64,000 nt of DNA from Ypsolopha sequella (lineage: Eukaryota > Arthropoda > Insecta > Lepidoptera > Ypsolophidae): contig OW203985.1 in assembly GCA_934047225.1 (NCBI GenBank), forward strand, positions 4,109,501 through 4,173,500, given 5' to 3'. Each line of letters begins with the position of its first letter. The stretch's first letter is position 1. A program made the translations under genes and the position numbers. Shown here in pieces: positions 44,301 to 56,060 of the stretch. A model generated the notes under the pieces. That model was not told where the DNA came from. It saw nothing but the letters and a program-made list of their open reading frames with translations, and searched no databases.

Positions 44301-45144
44301 TTTCCGTGTACTTTTGATATTGCCTGCTTTAGTATATAGCTAATTTGGTCAGCATACGTCCTTAATATGGTCAGCATTCGTCTTTTAAGAGTAGCCTGGT
44401 TGACCTTTACCTTAAGCTTTATAACACACGTTAAGTCACCCTAACACATCATCACTCACACTCACCCTTATCATAAATACACTCACACACACAGCCATTT
44501 AGTCGTAATTACATATACTTTTACTTTTTGAACATTTTTTTCAATATGTTTTTCTTTCGCTCCAACAGCGTCTCTGTTGGATCTGGTTTTATTTGTTGAA
44601 CAAAATAAATTGTAAAGAAGTATCGGGAGGAAGCGCGGGATCCCAAAATTTCAGGTTACCTTTAAATAAAACCATGGCCTCATTGTATCTTAGTTAATGT
44701 AAATGGTTTAATAAATAATTTTTTTTTCCACTAACGCATTTATTTTTAAAATTGGTATCTCTAGTATTATCCAGGGTTCGAAAATATGACGAAACGCTTT
44801 GAGAAAAGGTACGTATTTATTGCCCCGCTTCCTTTGGCTCGTCATCGCTCCTCATCCCATTTCTTTCATTACTCTTTTTTCATTTAGTACAAGACTCCAA
44901 CTAAGGTCCGACACATCTCACCCTTTTTTCTAGTGTTTTTCTTTTTTTACCTTAATATCTAAAGATAAACAAGGCTATTTTTAACCTGTTTATTTTCGGC
45001 GATGTATAAGTTTTGCGAACTTTTTCACGGGTTTCAGAAATCTGAAGATATCTATGAAAATTGTTATAAGATACTAATTAAGTTACATATTTTCTGAATC
45101 ATGTTAAAATTGTATTTTTAAATGTAAATAAAGTGTAAAAGCAT
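44301..45144. other. Non-coding DNA
   Basis: No gene. A short cactcacactcac run lies near 44450-44500. Confidence 0.5.
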
Positions 45145-45345
45145 TTATTAATGTTTTTTGTTTAAATATAAACAGGTTATGATATATATCATAAATTAAA
45201 TTTAAATACTGTTGTCTCAAGATGTATTTCGGGTCCGACCTGGACCCAGCATCAGTTGAGCTCAACTGAAATATATGTTGAGACAACAGTATTTATTTTT
45301 ATTATTTATTTAAACTATTTATATTTAAACAAAAAACAGAAATAT
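45145..45345. mobile_element. Inverted repeat enclosing a hammerhead-like motif
   Basis: Outer arms gttttttgtttaaatata / tatatttaaacaaaaaac and inner arms tactgttgtctcaa / ttgagacaacagta enclose the motif at 45214-45260. The arrangement resembles 43062-43172 and suggests a terminal repeat of a retroelement inserted or rearranged as a hairpin. Confidence 0.6.
45214..45260 (-). ncRNA. Hammerhead-ribozyme-like motif
   Basis: Read on the minus strand: CTCAA, CTGATG, CT, GGGTCC, loop AGGTC, GGACCC, GAAA, TACATC, TTGAG. CTCAA pairs with TTGAG, GGGTCC with GGACCC, and ATC precedes stem I as an NUH site. As at 18301, the core has two bases (CT) where hammerheads have A9. Stem I and stem II differ in sequence from the 18301 motif yet both pair, which supports a conserved RNA fold. 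Penelope-like elements are known carriers of such short-stem-III hammerheads. Confidence 0.45.
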
Positions 45346-46165
45346 AAATATAAATAAATAATAATAAATGAACGAGAAAATTCTAAAATACGTACAAGGT
45401 CATTTTTTCCCTTTTAATGAAATTCTTGAATTATTTTTTTCGTGTTACCAACAAACGCAAGCTTTTATTTTGTTCTACAAGTGTTTGGGGTTCCGCCAAA
45501 AATGTTTTTTTGGCTATCAGTTTGCCTGTCTCAAACACAATATACTGTCAGTCGATTTGGCTACAAAATAAATGGATTCTAAACTTATAAAACAAACCGT
45601 ATCCATGTAAAAATATTAATTCTTCATCACATAATATTAATAATTCATATTTGCGTCGCTTAAACCAGTTTCAGCGTCACACGAGCATAGCCCACCGTTT
45701 TCTTCACTCAAACCTAAAGTATGAGCTCGTTTAGCGAAGGCTTTTTACACATTTTGAGGCTTCACATTTTCACACCCTCGAGTCCCATTACGTTGAAACA
45801 CTTCGCCACGGTACCCTAAAAAGCTGGAAAATAAACGATCCCACTCTTTATCTACCATCAGTAACGGAGGTATTTTCCCGTATTTTTTACGCTCGTCCAT
45901 TAGTGAATGAGAGCGATTCGCCGGCGGGGACTGATGAAGTTGCGGACGTGACGTAGAATACATCGGGCTACTCTATCGTGCCGTGATCGGAATAACGTTA
46001 CGAGTTACGTACGCGGGACGGTTCACTTGTTTTGCGATTACCACCTTTAAGTGGACGACGTACGAACTGTCATGGTGCAATGTGAGATGGTGGAGAGTAT
46101 ACTCGGTGTCCATATTTTAAAGGTGCAGTAAAGTTGAGAGTGCGTATTACTAGCTACAATGATCA
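45346..46165. other. Non-coding DNA
   Basis: No gene or repeat boundary recognised. 45890-46030 has more CpG than its surroundings. Confidence 0.5.
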
Positions 46166-46425
46166 TATAAGGTCTTTCAATTTAAATGGAAAGTAATTTA
46201 AGAGGTGATTCAATATCGTTAATACATCACATTCCACTGCAAAGTACTTTTTTTTGCGCGAACTTTTTTTTCACTTGTCCATACAAACTGAGTCAGCTGA
46301 TCGGACCACTATGTACTGAGAAGCGAAAAAAAAAAAGTGCTATGCTGTGGAATATGATGTATTTACGATACTGAATCACCTCCTAAATTACTTTCCATTT
46401 AAATTTAAAGACCTTATATATAGGT
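46166..46425. mobile_element. 260-bp MITE with about 95-bp inverted arms
   Basis: atataaggtctttcaattta, aatggaaagtaatttaagag, gtgattcaatatcg is mirrored by cgatactgaatcacctcc, taaattactttccattt and aaagaccttatat. Pairing extends to an A/T-run (acttttttttt / aaaaaaaaaagtgc). The unpaired centre is about 70 bp. Confidence 0.85.
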
Positions 46426-47008
46426 TCTAACATGCAAATCTGTTCCAATCTTATAGCAGTACATCCATAGACAATACAGCCGAGAAAGACGTCTATTGTT
46501 CAATATCTTGAGTACAAAAAATTCTGTCAATAATCCGAGGCATGAAGAACGGATACTGCAATCATATTGGCTCTTCCAAGGACATTCTATCTTACGTATA
46601 GCGCCACAAACTTATATTTCCCGAAGACGAAGACTCTCACGTAATGAATATAGAAGCCATTTTAGTTTGGCCTACCGAAACATATAATTTTGGAGTGGCG
46701 AATTATATCTGCTCGTTCAGTCAGATGTGTTGACAGAAATCGGTCGCCTGTTATGAGCAGTCTATGTAGGCTGTATTCGTCTATGAGTACAGCATATAAT
46801 TCGGTAAATGTATAGAATATCTAGTATCTAGTTATTCTATGCAATACCGGGGTTGTCAAGGCAATGTATACAACATTTTATCTATTTTTTAAATTACATA
46901 CTTAACTGTACTTAGGTAATATTTGCAATACCTAGAAATTATATAATAATCACAGTAATTTGCAATAGAAATTGTTTCTGACGGTAACTTCTCATTATTT
47001 TCTGCTTA
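46426..47008. other. Non-coding DNA
   Basis: No gene recognised. Confidence 0.5.
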
Positions 47009-47432
47009 TTGAGGCGATATGTAAAAAGAATACGGGTGCTTCTTTTCTGTGTATTTCATGAAATAGAAGAAAAATTTCAATAAATTTCTGGTATATGCAT
47101 TTTGACTATATAATCTAGGGTTTTGTGTTCGGATAACGTGTTTGTTTACATTTTTCTCAATAAAAATAATTGTTGAAATGATGTCTTCAAACACACTTTT
47201 TCTCCTTGTTTGACGAATAAAAACCATGTACAGAACTCAAACATATTTTAATGAATGGGTTTCAACAATATCTAGATATTTGATTTCGAAATTATGCTAG
47301 CTATTTTAGTTTTTTTTTATAAAAATATAAAACTAACGTTTTTCCCTTTCGCCCTGAATGCGCCCCTCTCGCACTGCGCATTTTTTCACTTGAAGTGACA
47401 GTGACAAATATAAAATTTGCATAGACTCTTAA
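47009..47432 (-). mobile_element. TTAAGGCG element, family 1a, copy F (full length)
   Basis: 424 bp inverted relative to 19077-19500. One end is ttgaggcgatatgtaaaaa (TTAA mutated to TTGA) and the other is gcatagactcttaa. It contains ccgcccctctcgcact-like sequence (cgcccctctcgcactgcg) near its right side. A minus-strand frame (47006-47227) corresponds to that of copy B. Confidence 0.85.
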
Positions 47433-48195
47433 TTAATAAGCATAAGTAATAATAATACCCAGCTTGTGTACGCCCTTGCAGGTATCGGATATCCGGCGTG
47501 GCTTGGAAGTATTTCAATTTCAGTAGATTTATTGTTCGTTTACTGAAAACCTTGAAACTTTATCAGTCTCTACAGATGGATTTATGAAAGGTTTCCTTCT
47601 AATATTGACGGGCGAGTGAAAGTTTGGGTAAACAAAATTAGGGAGTTGAAACTTTGCAGGTAGAGTCAACAAGAAAAAATATGGAACCCTAAAAGGGAGA
47701 TGTATGACATGTTTACATGAACGCGGAAAATGATCGCAAAATTTGTTTGTGATTTTGCTCGTTCAACGTTTTTTTTAACATTTTTATCGACTTTACCAAT
47801 TTATTTGTAAAAATACGTATCGTTACAACTTTTATACCCAAGGGGGTAACAGAGGTTTTCCGATTTTGGATTGTGATTTGGAACAATCAACAACCGCACA
47901 TAGTTGATAACCCTTTTCGGACCACCACCGCTCAAACACGCGCTTTTTAGGGCAAATAACCATATAAAATATCCAAAAATCACAAATAATGCATTAGTTA
48001 AATCAAACAAAAAAGAAAAACATATTATATTAAACATATAGAAAAACGATACATAACCAATTTAATGCACTTTAAATTGAATGAATTAATAAATAAAACA
48101 GCAATTTTTATAATAATGTACACGAAAAAACAGCTTTTTCACGAAAAACCGATATTAAAACAATAACGAAAATCCTTCGAAAAAAGATAAAAATA
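47433..48195. other. Non-coding DNA with a repeat fragment
   Basis: 47835-47960 (cccaagggggtaacagagg, then cgctttttagggcaaataa) is a diverged relative of 25485-25640. No gene. Confidence 0.45.
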
Positions 48196-48605
48196 GATGC
48201 GATGACATGCGAGGCAAAGCGGAGCGAGAAAGAGTGTGTTAAGTTTACATATAAATTACTTTATCGTATTTATATAGTGTATCATATTTAAATACATATA
48301 ATATATATACTTAGGTATATTATTTAGTACATACCTACTCTTTGTTTAGTTTTTAGACCGTTAGGTATACTTTTAGGTTAGTATTGTATGTTGACTATTA
48401 TATTTATTATAGTTACATACATATTTATATCACTCATTATGCACTCATTTTAAATTTCAATAAGCCAATGTATAATGTTACTTCATCTCTGTCATTTATG
48501 GTTGATTGGAAGACATTTCTTTCATAAATAATTCCACCTTTGCCCTGTATTTCTTTTAATTCTAATCTGTATTTATCTGTGTGCAATAAAGTGTTTATTA
48601 TAATT
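48196..48605 (+). mobile_element. LINE-like 3' end with (TTATTA)n tail
   Basis: Starts near gaggcaaagcggagcgag and ends gtgtgcaataaagtgtttat followed by aattattatta. A polyadenylation-like signal directly before a simple tail points to a non-LTR 3' terminus. No ORF remnant was identified. Confidence 0.4.
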
Positions 48606-48611
48606 ATTATT

Positions 48612-48745
48612 ACAAAGACAAAGGCATTTTTATAAGTACCTACATTATTTGTCCGACATTGTTTATGATATTACATTATATCACCACAATTCAGTGCTGT
48701 GATTGGTCCAGTTTATTATAACGCCGCTTAGGTAACCAATATTCA
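48612..48745 (+). repeat. Three-copy interspersed repeat, copy 2
   Basis: ttataagtacctacatta, ccgacattgtttatgat, gctgtgattggtcc in the same order as 17505-17650. Confidence 0.65.
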
Positions 48746-49731
48746 AGGGCCACTTCTGTTATCATTATATATTTTATGAATCTGCATAAAATTACCTGTT
48801 TAATGCTAGGTATAACTTTTATGTTGTGATTTAAAAATCTAGTTTTCTAAACTACTTACAAAGCACACTGACTCCAATCTAAGATCACTAAACTCTTTAC
48901 TAAAAATCGAGATATTGCGAATTGAAAACACCAAAAAATCATAAAACTACATATTATTGCCTAAATATTGCACAAAAACTAATAAATACAATATTTTCAA
49001 CGTGAATGTATAGTTTGTAAAATATTTATATTTATTTGTGTTACAAGGGGCCCAAGTGTAATATTTTGTTTGTCGTGGGCGTTATTTTTAATTCAGAGCG
49101 AAGTCGGTGAGAAAAAGAAAAAAAAACTACAATTACCTGGTATTTAGTGGTAATAATTGTTGCATCACAGTAGTCATCGTCACTACATACTCAAACTCAT
49201 TTTTTATTATTTTTTGCAATAACAGCGACGGCAAATTTCTGAAAACTAATAAAATAATACGAAGAAAGAGAGTTTTTATTTAGCACGCATTGGCGCCGAA
49301 ACCTTAGCGGCCAGTAATTCATTCGACCTCTTTGGTAAAATGACGCTAATTTACCTATCAAAAGCACGAACGTGGACCAATCAGAAGAGAGAAAGCGCAA
49401 ACTTCCGTGGGAATAAAATTGACTTTGGCTCCCGCTATCCCCTAAAGCCAAGTGTAGTTTTTCGAATAGGTGTGATGAAAAATATTTTGGCGGTCCCCGT
49501 CGGAAATATCTGCGAACGCGAAACTCCTCTCCCGCGGGAGCTCTACCTACATTTGCGGGTAAACTGAGGTGTAGATTATATCCGACGGGTGGACGTCTGG
49601 TGTTTTTTTTTTGCTTTCCTATGCATTAAAAATATGTAAAAATAGTTCAATGTTAAAATTGCAGGTGCATGAACAAGAGACATTGTGTAACTTGTATGTA
49701 TCTGTTTCACTCGTTCATAATTATGATCGAG
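48746..49731. other. Non-coding DNA
   Basis: 49320-49560 is less AT-rich and contains cctctcccgcgggagc, a partly palindromic CpG-rich word. Opposed open frames there show no known domain. Confidence 0.45.
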
Positions 49732-50205
49732 TTAAGGCCCTTACTATTGCCAAATGGGTACTATCTAAAGCCTACTCCTCGTTTATGGCCAAACCAAAAA
49801 TAATGAAAAAATGTATTATGAATAATCAACTCTAAGACAACATATGCAACAGTTTTCTTTTTCATACCACCAAAACTTCTACATGCATTTTTTTTTTACT
49901 GAATGGTGTTTTTTGACCTCAAATTCCCTACTGCTCCTGAGTTGCTTGGCCGATTGAATTCATCTATGCTTTGATAAATAGATAAACTTTATAGATATAA
50001 ACATAACATCAGATTATTCAATCGAGTAATCACGTCCAAGTGAAAAGTATAATTTTCTCCTATTTCGCCCTCTCAAGGACGCAGCGAGCGTCGTAACAGC
50101 CATTATGCATTGCGCGCTGATATGAACGTTATTTCTATGTCGTTTCCGTTGATATTTGTAGTGAAAAATATCGAGCTGCTAATTTGGCGATGGTAATCGC
50201 CTTAA
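49732..50205. mobile_element. TTAAGGCG element, family 2, copy 2
   Basis: 474 bp bounded by TTAA (49732-49735, 50202-50205). The left end is ttaaggcccttactattg and the right end ggcgatggtaatcgccttaa. The right third matches 9330-9504. The left end has lost the perfect GGCG word. Confidence 0.7.
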
Positions 50206-50287
50206 AGAGATAGTTACAACAAGAATCAAAAATCTCGCGCTTTTTTTTCTCATATTTCGTGAAATATTCGTATTCGTATTATATATA

Positions 50288-50490
50288 TTTTTGATGGTCG
50301 TAGATAAAGTATTGTGTGCAACTGGACATAATTAGACATTGGGACACTCGTGCAAAATTATAACGAAAGTCCCTTCGTTCGTTTCGTAAACAAGCATTCG
50401 TGTCCCAACGTCTCTGATTATGTCACAGTTGCACAAAATATTATTGGGTAGCCGAGCGAAGCGGAGCGGCGCAAGTCGACCCCCCTAGTT
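50288..50490 (+). repeat. Palindromic interspersed repeat, copy 3
   Basis: tttgatggtcgtagataaag, gtgtgcaactggacataatt, then the inverted half ctgattatgtcacagttgc. It runs into gccgagcgaagcggagcgg, the end of the repeat type seen at 41215. Confidence 0.65.
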
Positions 50491-51093
50491 TTAACAGAAC
50501 ATAATTTCGTATGATCGCGTATTGGGACTGTGTTTCATGAAAAAGCGCGCTTTATCGCGAAGTTACGACATATGCTTACATACTTTTTGGGATGCAGGGT
50601 ATTCAATTTTTGATGGCACCCCACCAATACAGCCAAACAAAAAACATTACTGGAATCTTTGATGAAGAACAGTTTCGTTATTTTCCCCCCACCCCACCCT
50701 CGGTTTGCGAACTTGACTCATAAATACTGCTAATGAATACCACCACGAATAAAGGAAAGTTTTCTAAGCCGAAACTCGAACCGAATTTTCTTATCCAACC
50801 CTTTGGAGTTTCGTTATTGGGATAAATTGGCTAAACTGTTTCACGCTTTAGTTATAAAGTTTCTTGTCTATAAAGTCCTCACTTTTTCATTCTGAAACAT
50901 AAAACACTAACAAACACTAACAAATGGCTGGACCTTGAAACACGTATATTGGACTATAGATACCTTGTGTGATGTAGACCTTCGTGTTTTCTCGGATAAA
51001 CGATTATTTTGTTCTATTTGTAAAAAACAAGAACGTTAATTTTGAATATAATGTTATTTTCCAGTCTATCGCTTTATTATATATACGCTTATT
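50491..51093. other. Non-coding DNA
   Basis: No gene recognised. Confidence 0.5.
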
Positions 51094-51521
51094 TTAAGAG
51101 GCTATGCGAATTTTATTTTTGTCACTGTCACTCCAAGCGAAAAATCGCAAAGTGCGAGAGGGGCGGATTCAGAGCAAAAGGAAAAAAAGTTGGTTTTATA
51201 CTTTTATAAAAAAAAAAAAAATAGCTAGCAAAATTTAAAATATCAAATCTCCAGATATTGTTGAAACACACCTAATAAAATATGTTTAAGTTCTGTATAT
51301 GGTTCCTATTCGTGAAACGAGGAGAAAAAGTATGTTTGAAGACCTCATTTCAACAATTATTTCTATCGAGGAAAATTTATCGAAACATGTTTTCCAATTT
51401 CAAAACCCTAGATTATATAGTCAAAATGCATATACCTACCAGAAATGTATTAAAATTTTCCGTGTATTTCATGAAATACACAGAAAAGAAACACCCGTAT
51501 TTTTTTCGCTTATCGCCTTAA
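51094..51521 (+). mobile_element. TTAAGGCG element, family 1a, copy G (full length)
   Basis: 428 bp, TTAA at both ends: ttaagaggctatgcgaattt on the left and tttcgcttatcgccttaa on the right. It has a 4-bp insertion in the 3' part relative to copy B and a long A run at about 51212-51224. Confidence 0.9.
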
Positions 51522-51621
51522 AATCTGTCTATTAAAAACGGTAAAGGAAAGCTGTTCCTTGAAACAGTTTTTGAATCCTAAATATTGGTAAAAAACAGAA
51601 GGGTAAGAGTGAAAAGCAAGC

Positions 51622-52315
51622 CTAGAATCATAGAATCATAGAATCATATCTTTATTCATGAACATAGGTATTGTTGGGTTGGTACAAATTTTTGAGCGCT
51701 ATGTTCTACCGATAGGCGTATGAATACATTAATATTTAAAAAATACACACAAGCAAACAAGTAAGTAGACAAAGTCATCTTAAAAAATAAAATAAAAAAA
51801 TAAATGCTCAAATGCCAGAAGGAAAAATAAATACACTCAATTACTTCACAAAGAAAAACATTAATGTCTAAACAATTCAAATAAAATAATTATTAATTAT
51901 GGTATGATTGAATGGAAGTATCATTCAGAAAATCATTAATTTTATAGTAACATTTGTGAATTAACAAAAGAAATAATTTATTCTTGAATTGGTTTAAATT
52001 TAAATCTTTAATGTGTTTTGGGATTTTATTGTATAATTTTGGTCCCATTACGAAAATACTTTTTTGCATTAATGTAGTTTTAATTTTGTTACAGCATAAC
52101 CTGTCTCGGTGTCTAAGTTGTCTATCGTGTATTTGTCCAGCTGTTCGAAATAAGTGACCATTAGTTTTTATAAATATGCATACCTCAAAAATATAAAGAC
52201 AAGGCAGCGTCAAAACTTTCAGTGATTTAAAATGTGGTAAGCATGTGTCACGTGGTTTTAAACCACACATTGCTCTAATGCAACGCTAATAGACCTTGAA
52301 TATAAAAAAAAAGTT
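51622..52315 (-). mobile_element. CR1-type LINE, 3' end
   Basis: The minus strand carries the ORF2 C-terminus (51893-52300), a UTR of about 240 bp and then a terminal tail of attctatg repeated three times (51622-51648). An 8-bp attctatg/gattctrt tail is the diagnostic 3' end of CR1 retrotransposons. The copy is 5'-truncated near 52315, in a run of T, as usual for LINEs. Confidence 0.85.
51893..52300 (-). pseudogene. CR1-like reverse transcriptase C-terminus
   Basis: Reading from the truncation: FKVY, a stop, RCIRAMCGLKPRDTC, then FKSLKVLTLPCLYIFEVC, FIKTNGHLF, IHDRQLRHRDRL, MGPKLYNKIPKHIKDLNL, and FKNKLFLLLIHKCYYKIN before the terminal stop at 51893. The order RAMxGLxxRxSC, LPCLYIxExCxFxK, R.R..L, GxKxYNxxPxxIK, FKxxL matches the region just after the RT fingers/palm in CR1/Jockey elements. 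The catalytic YADD is upstream and missing. The frame is open for 125 codons from a methionine, so the insertion is fairly young; one stop lies 5' of that methionine. Confidence 0.85.
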
Positions 52316-53634
52316 TTCTTGATTGTCGCACAACTAGATTGATTTTTATCCACTTACCCTGCACCTAAGTCAACTCTCCATAAAGTGATGCAGTCTCAGG
52401 CAGTATGAAAATTAATGGCTGAGAAAATTTACGCCATATGCGAGGGAAAAAGTGATAACTTCCCTTTTCCCTTCCCGACCTAGCCGTTATAGATCAGAGT
52501 ATAAATCCCAAATAAAGCCTGCAGACTAATAAAATCGTCCGATTTATTGGAATGAGCGTGATGACATTTCTATTGAGCTGAGGACACTCTACTGACAACG
52601 ATATTCATTCTTAATAAATACACTAGTATCGACTTTACCTCTTGGCAATAAAGTTGTCGTTATGTGAACGGCGAAGGTTGCATTGAGGTTCATATGAAAG
52701 ATAGAACGACAAAGGACCATCGTGCGACGCGCCTCAGTGGTAATTGAATGAATTCAGTAATGAGTACTTAAACCTTAGAGCATGACTTAAACTGTTTGTC
52801 TATCAGCATACTCTAGATATAGAATATTATTTTGTAAAGGTAATAATTGTTTATTGTATAAGGCACCCACGTTTAGAATGTTATTTTGTATTTGTAATAA
52901 TTTATTTTTGAAGGGTAAATTTACTTTTGGAATATAATTTTTGGTGTATCAAGTAGTTACAAGAATTCGGTGCACAGATATGGTGGAAAAATTCGTCGTT
53001 CCAGAAAAATTAAATTTGTTTTTGATTGTTTTCTAGTTGGTAATTCACTCAAATAATAATTATAGCTTAAAAATGCATTAATGATGTTCCCATCAACCAA
53101 CCTAATACTTTATCATACCTTTAACCAGTGAACGAAAAGATAGAAGTCTGATTAGAGCCTAAAAATCACCCCACAATAAAGTGTGTTGAACACATCTTTG
53201 TATGGTGACGGCTACAATAGCGTTCACTATGTCTTTGAGTGGCCAATCACGGCTAACCTGTATCTCATGACAACACTATGAACCAGTCTCTGGTACCATT
53301 TTTGAATGACACTCTGTTAAAAATTATTGGCTATACTTAGGTATCGATACTTGAAAATTATAGTTTTTACCCCTTAACGATTTTATCCGATTCATATTCA
53401 TCAAATATCATAATTAAAGAAGGTAAAATAGTATATTACTGCAGAGACCAGTAAGTGAGCTCTCCTAGTCCAATAAGTCAAAACCTGTCAAATGAAGTTT
53501 CTTTTTTTTGGCCATGTAGCTCCGCTACGGTCAAACCATCCATTACAGACTAAATTCGGAGTCTCTAGCACCAGCCGTTCAGGAGATACGGTCGATCAAA
53601 ATTTTGACAAAAAAGATCATTTTTTTTTAGGCCC
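52316..53634. other. Non-coding DNA
   Basis: No gene or repeat boundary recognised over about 1.3 kb. Confidence 0.5.
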
Positions 53635-53810
53635 TTTTCTTAGAGTACCATGAACATGGGTCTGGCTTTAGCCGTTAAAGAGATATGTGCCGTTATAGAT
53701 TTGACATGTTTGGTGGTTAGATCTCGGCAAGACGTTTTTTTACAGTACTATCAACATGGGTCTGACTTCAACTATTTAGGAGATATGGGCCGTTAAAGTT
53801 ATGACATAAA
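53635..53810. repeat. Two diverged tandem units of about 99 bp
   Basis: The unit containing accatgaacatgggtctgg and gagatatgtgccgtta (53648 onward) recurs as ctatcaacatgggtctgac and gagatatgggccgtta (53747 onward). Confidence 0.65.
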
Positions 53811-53839
53811 AATAAATATTTTGGCCGTTGTTTTTGGCA

Positions 53840-54190
53840 GTTACCTAGTGTCAGGTACATCCTTACTGTCAGGTACAACCGCAATATCACGCACATCCCT
53901 AGTTTCGGGTACATCCCTAGTTCCAGGCATATCACTACAAATAGCACATCCCTAATGTCAGGTACATCACTATGTAAAAGTAAAATAATGACAAAGCCTA
54001 TCTCTAGTGTCAGGAACATCACTATGTCAAAGTCAAAGAATATCAAAGCACATTTCTAACGTCAGAGACATCACTATGAACTCGGGGACATCATTATTTC
54101 GAAGTCAAAAAATGTCAAAGCCCATCCCTAGCCTAAGGACATCACTATGAAAAACACAAACAATATCAAAGTACATCCCTAACGTCATAG
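53840..54190. repeat. Degenerate minisatellite
   Basis: Words such as acatccctagtgtcaggt and acatcactatgtcaaagtc alternate across about 350 bp. The early part repeats every 20-25 bp (gtcaggtacatcc). The later part has a longer unit of roughly 60 bp that adds aaagaatatcaaagc. The periodicity produces a spurious repetitive open frame on the minus strand. Confidence 0.8.
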
Positions 54191-54377
54191 TCTCGAAAAG
54201 AAAAAAAACATAAAAATGGTATGTAATGGATTTTTATACGAATTTTCCGGACACTTATTGAGACACTACCTAGAGACTTGAAATAACTCTCCAGCATGAA
54301 ATACTTACGGCTTGTCCTTACGGTATGAAATGATAACATTACAATATATTTTTTTACAAAAACCAATTTAGATTGCG

Positions 54378-54801
54378 TTAAGGCGCTACGGAAAAAAATC
54401 GACACTTTTAGAACGTGCATATCTACTTCAGTAAATAATGTATTATTTTGATAAAATAGAATATTATTTTTGGATTCTTTTTCTAGGGATCTGTTAGAAC
54501 AGAAACGCGATTGGAGAAATTCGGCTAGATAGAAATATTTATTGAAATGAGGTCTTTTTCGACACCAATTCTCCTGGTATGACAATTTGGAATGACATAT
54601 GGACTGCAATTATATTTTATAAGATGGATTGTAACACTATCTAGGACCTGGTTAAACGAAATTTAGATAGCAACTTTAGTTTATTTTATATTAATAAAAA
54701 ACCGACTTTTTGCTACTTTTCCTCAAATCCGTCCCTCTCGCACTGAGGTTTTTTTCGCATATTGAGTAAAAGGGACGCTAAAACTTTTACATATCGCCTT
54801 A
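54378..54801 (-). mobile_element. TTAAGGCG element, family 1b, copy H (full length)
   Basis: 424 bp. The ends are ttaaggcgctacggaaaaa and cttttacatatcgccttaa, and TTAA flanks both. Inverted relative to 9579-10002, it shares cgtccctctcgcactgagg and ccgactttttgctac-type blocks. A 147-residue minus-strand frame overlaps its left half and runs out of the element into the minisatellite, so it is not a gene. Confidence 0.9.
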
Positions 54802-55564
54802 ACAAACAATCATTAACATATTACTCTTTCTATTGTAGCATAAACTAAGCTATTATAAGCTATTGGAGTACAGCAATAAATAGAAAGCACATTACAAAAC
54901 ATACTTGTTACCCGATTCAACCGTCAATTACGTTACCAATAACAGCTTAATTATGCAAAATTGTACCGAAGGAACTCCAATACTGCACACACACACACAA
55001 ATTTATGTGTAGGTACACAACACGCAAGCATATACCATAAAGCGTAGGCCACAAGTTAGGAGGCTGTTGACCTAGTTTTGGAGACATCGATAAAAGCTTC
55101 TTTTCCTAGTAAAGATAGGCAAAAAATGGACTACATTTGTTCTTTAATGCCATTTCAGTCGCGATTCATGCCTAATTATGTGAATTTTGCAACAGTCACT
55201 GTTACGCCCAACAAGAATAACTCAAATTGCGAATTTTGAATTTTTTCAAAAATATTTGTGCTTTTAACTTTGTTTCTGATTGATTCCTAATTGGTAATGT
55301 ACTCTAATAATGGTTAGATTATTCCAAGAGATGGATTTCGCTATGAAAACATATAATCTTTTAAGCTACCTTTACATATCTTTTGACAAAGCTACGTCCA
55401 ACCACTTCGTTATATATTTAAATATATTTTTAATTAATATAAATAGGGCACAAGCATAAGAAACGGGTTAAGACTTTATTTTCCATTTTCTTTTCTATAT
55501 ATTTCCATTCCGAGCAAGCGGTGCCACAATAAAATTGCTACTTAATTATACGGTTGAATTAAAA
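54802..55564. other. Non-coding DNA with a short (CA)n
   Basis: A CA run lies at 54984-54998. No gene. Confidence 0.5.
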
Positions 55565-56060
55565 AACACCGGGAAAGTGCGAGTTTGACAAAGACATTAA
55601 GAGTTCCGTACCTAATGGCATAATCATAAAGCCCACTTATGTAGATCAGGGGACGAAGTCTCAGTAAAAAAATCTGGGAGTCAAGTGTCTTGTAAAATCT
55701 TAGAATTTGGGAGTTGGGTGTTATTTGAATCGACGTGACTTAAGAGACCCCTTTACGTCTGGATTTTTCTTAAGATTCATACAAAATGTAAAAAGTGAAA
55801 GTCAACAGCTTATTTTCTTCATATTTTATTACATAAATATTATCTAGCGACATCTAACTACATCTCTATACAGCCCAAAAAGCAAAATTTGATGAAACAC
55901 CATCATAATATAGCTGTCAGGATATCGTGAATATTGCCTCGTTTTGACGCAAAGTTTAGCAAATTGTATAATTTTTATCTTTAATGGAAATAAAAACAGG
56001 CCAAGTGCGAGTTGGACTCGCGCACAAAGGGTTCCGTACTTACCATTATTTATAAAAACG
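55565..56060 (+). repeat. gtgcgagt interspersed repeats in series
   Basis: A diverged start (gggaaagtgcgagtttgac, agagttccgtacc) at 55568 is followed by the 3648-type block at 55744-55995. A second, better start (aggccaagtgcgagttgg, actcgcgcacaaagggttcc) follows at 55997-56040. Confidence 0.7.

Noticed and set aside
53768..54046. Repetitive minus-strand open frame (VPDIRD / MFLTLE-like repeats)
   Set aside because: The periodic protein is a by-product of the underlying minisatellite.
53840..54190. Possible CRISPR-like array
   Set aside because: Repeats are degenerate with no constant spacer length, and the genome is clearly eukaryotic.
54166..54609. 147-residue minus-strand open frame
   Set aside because: It starts inside a TTAAGGCG element and runs out into a minisatellite; frames do not match those of other family members.
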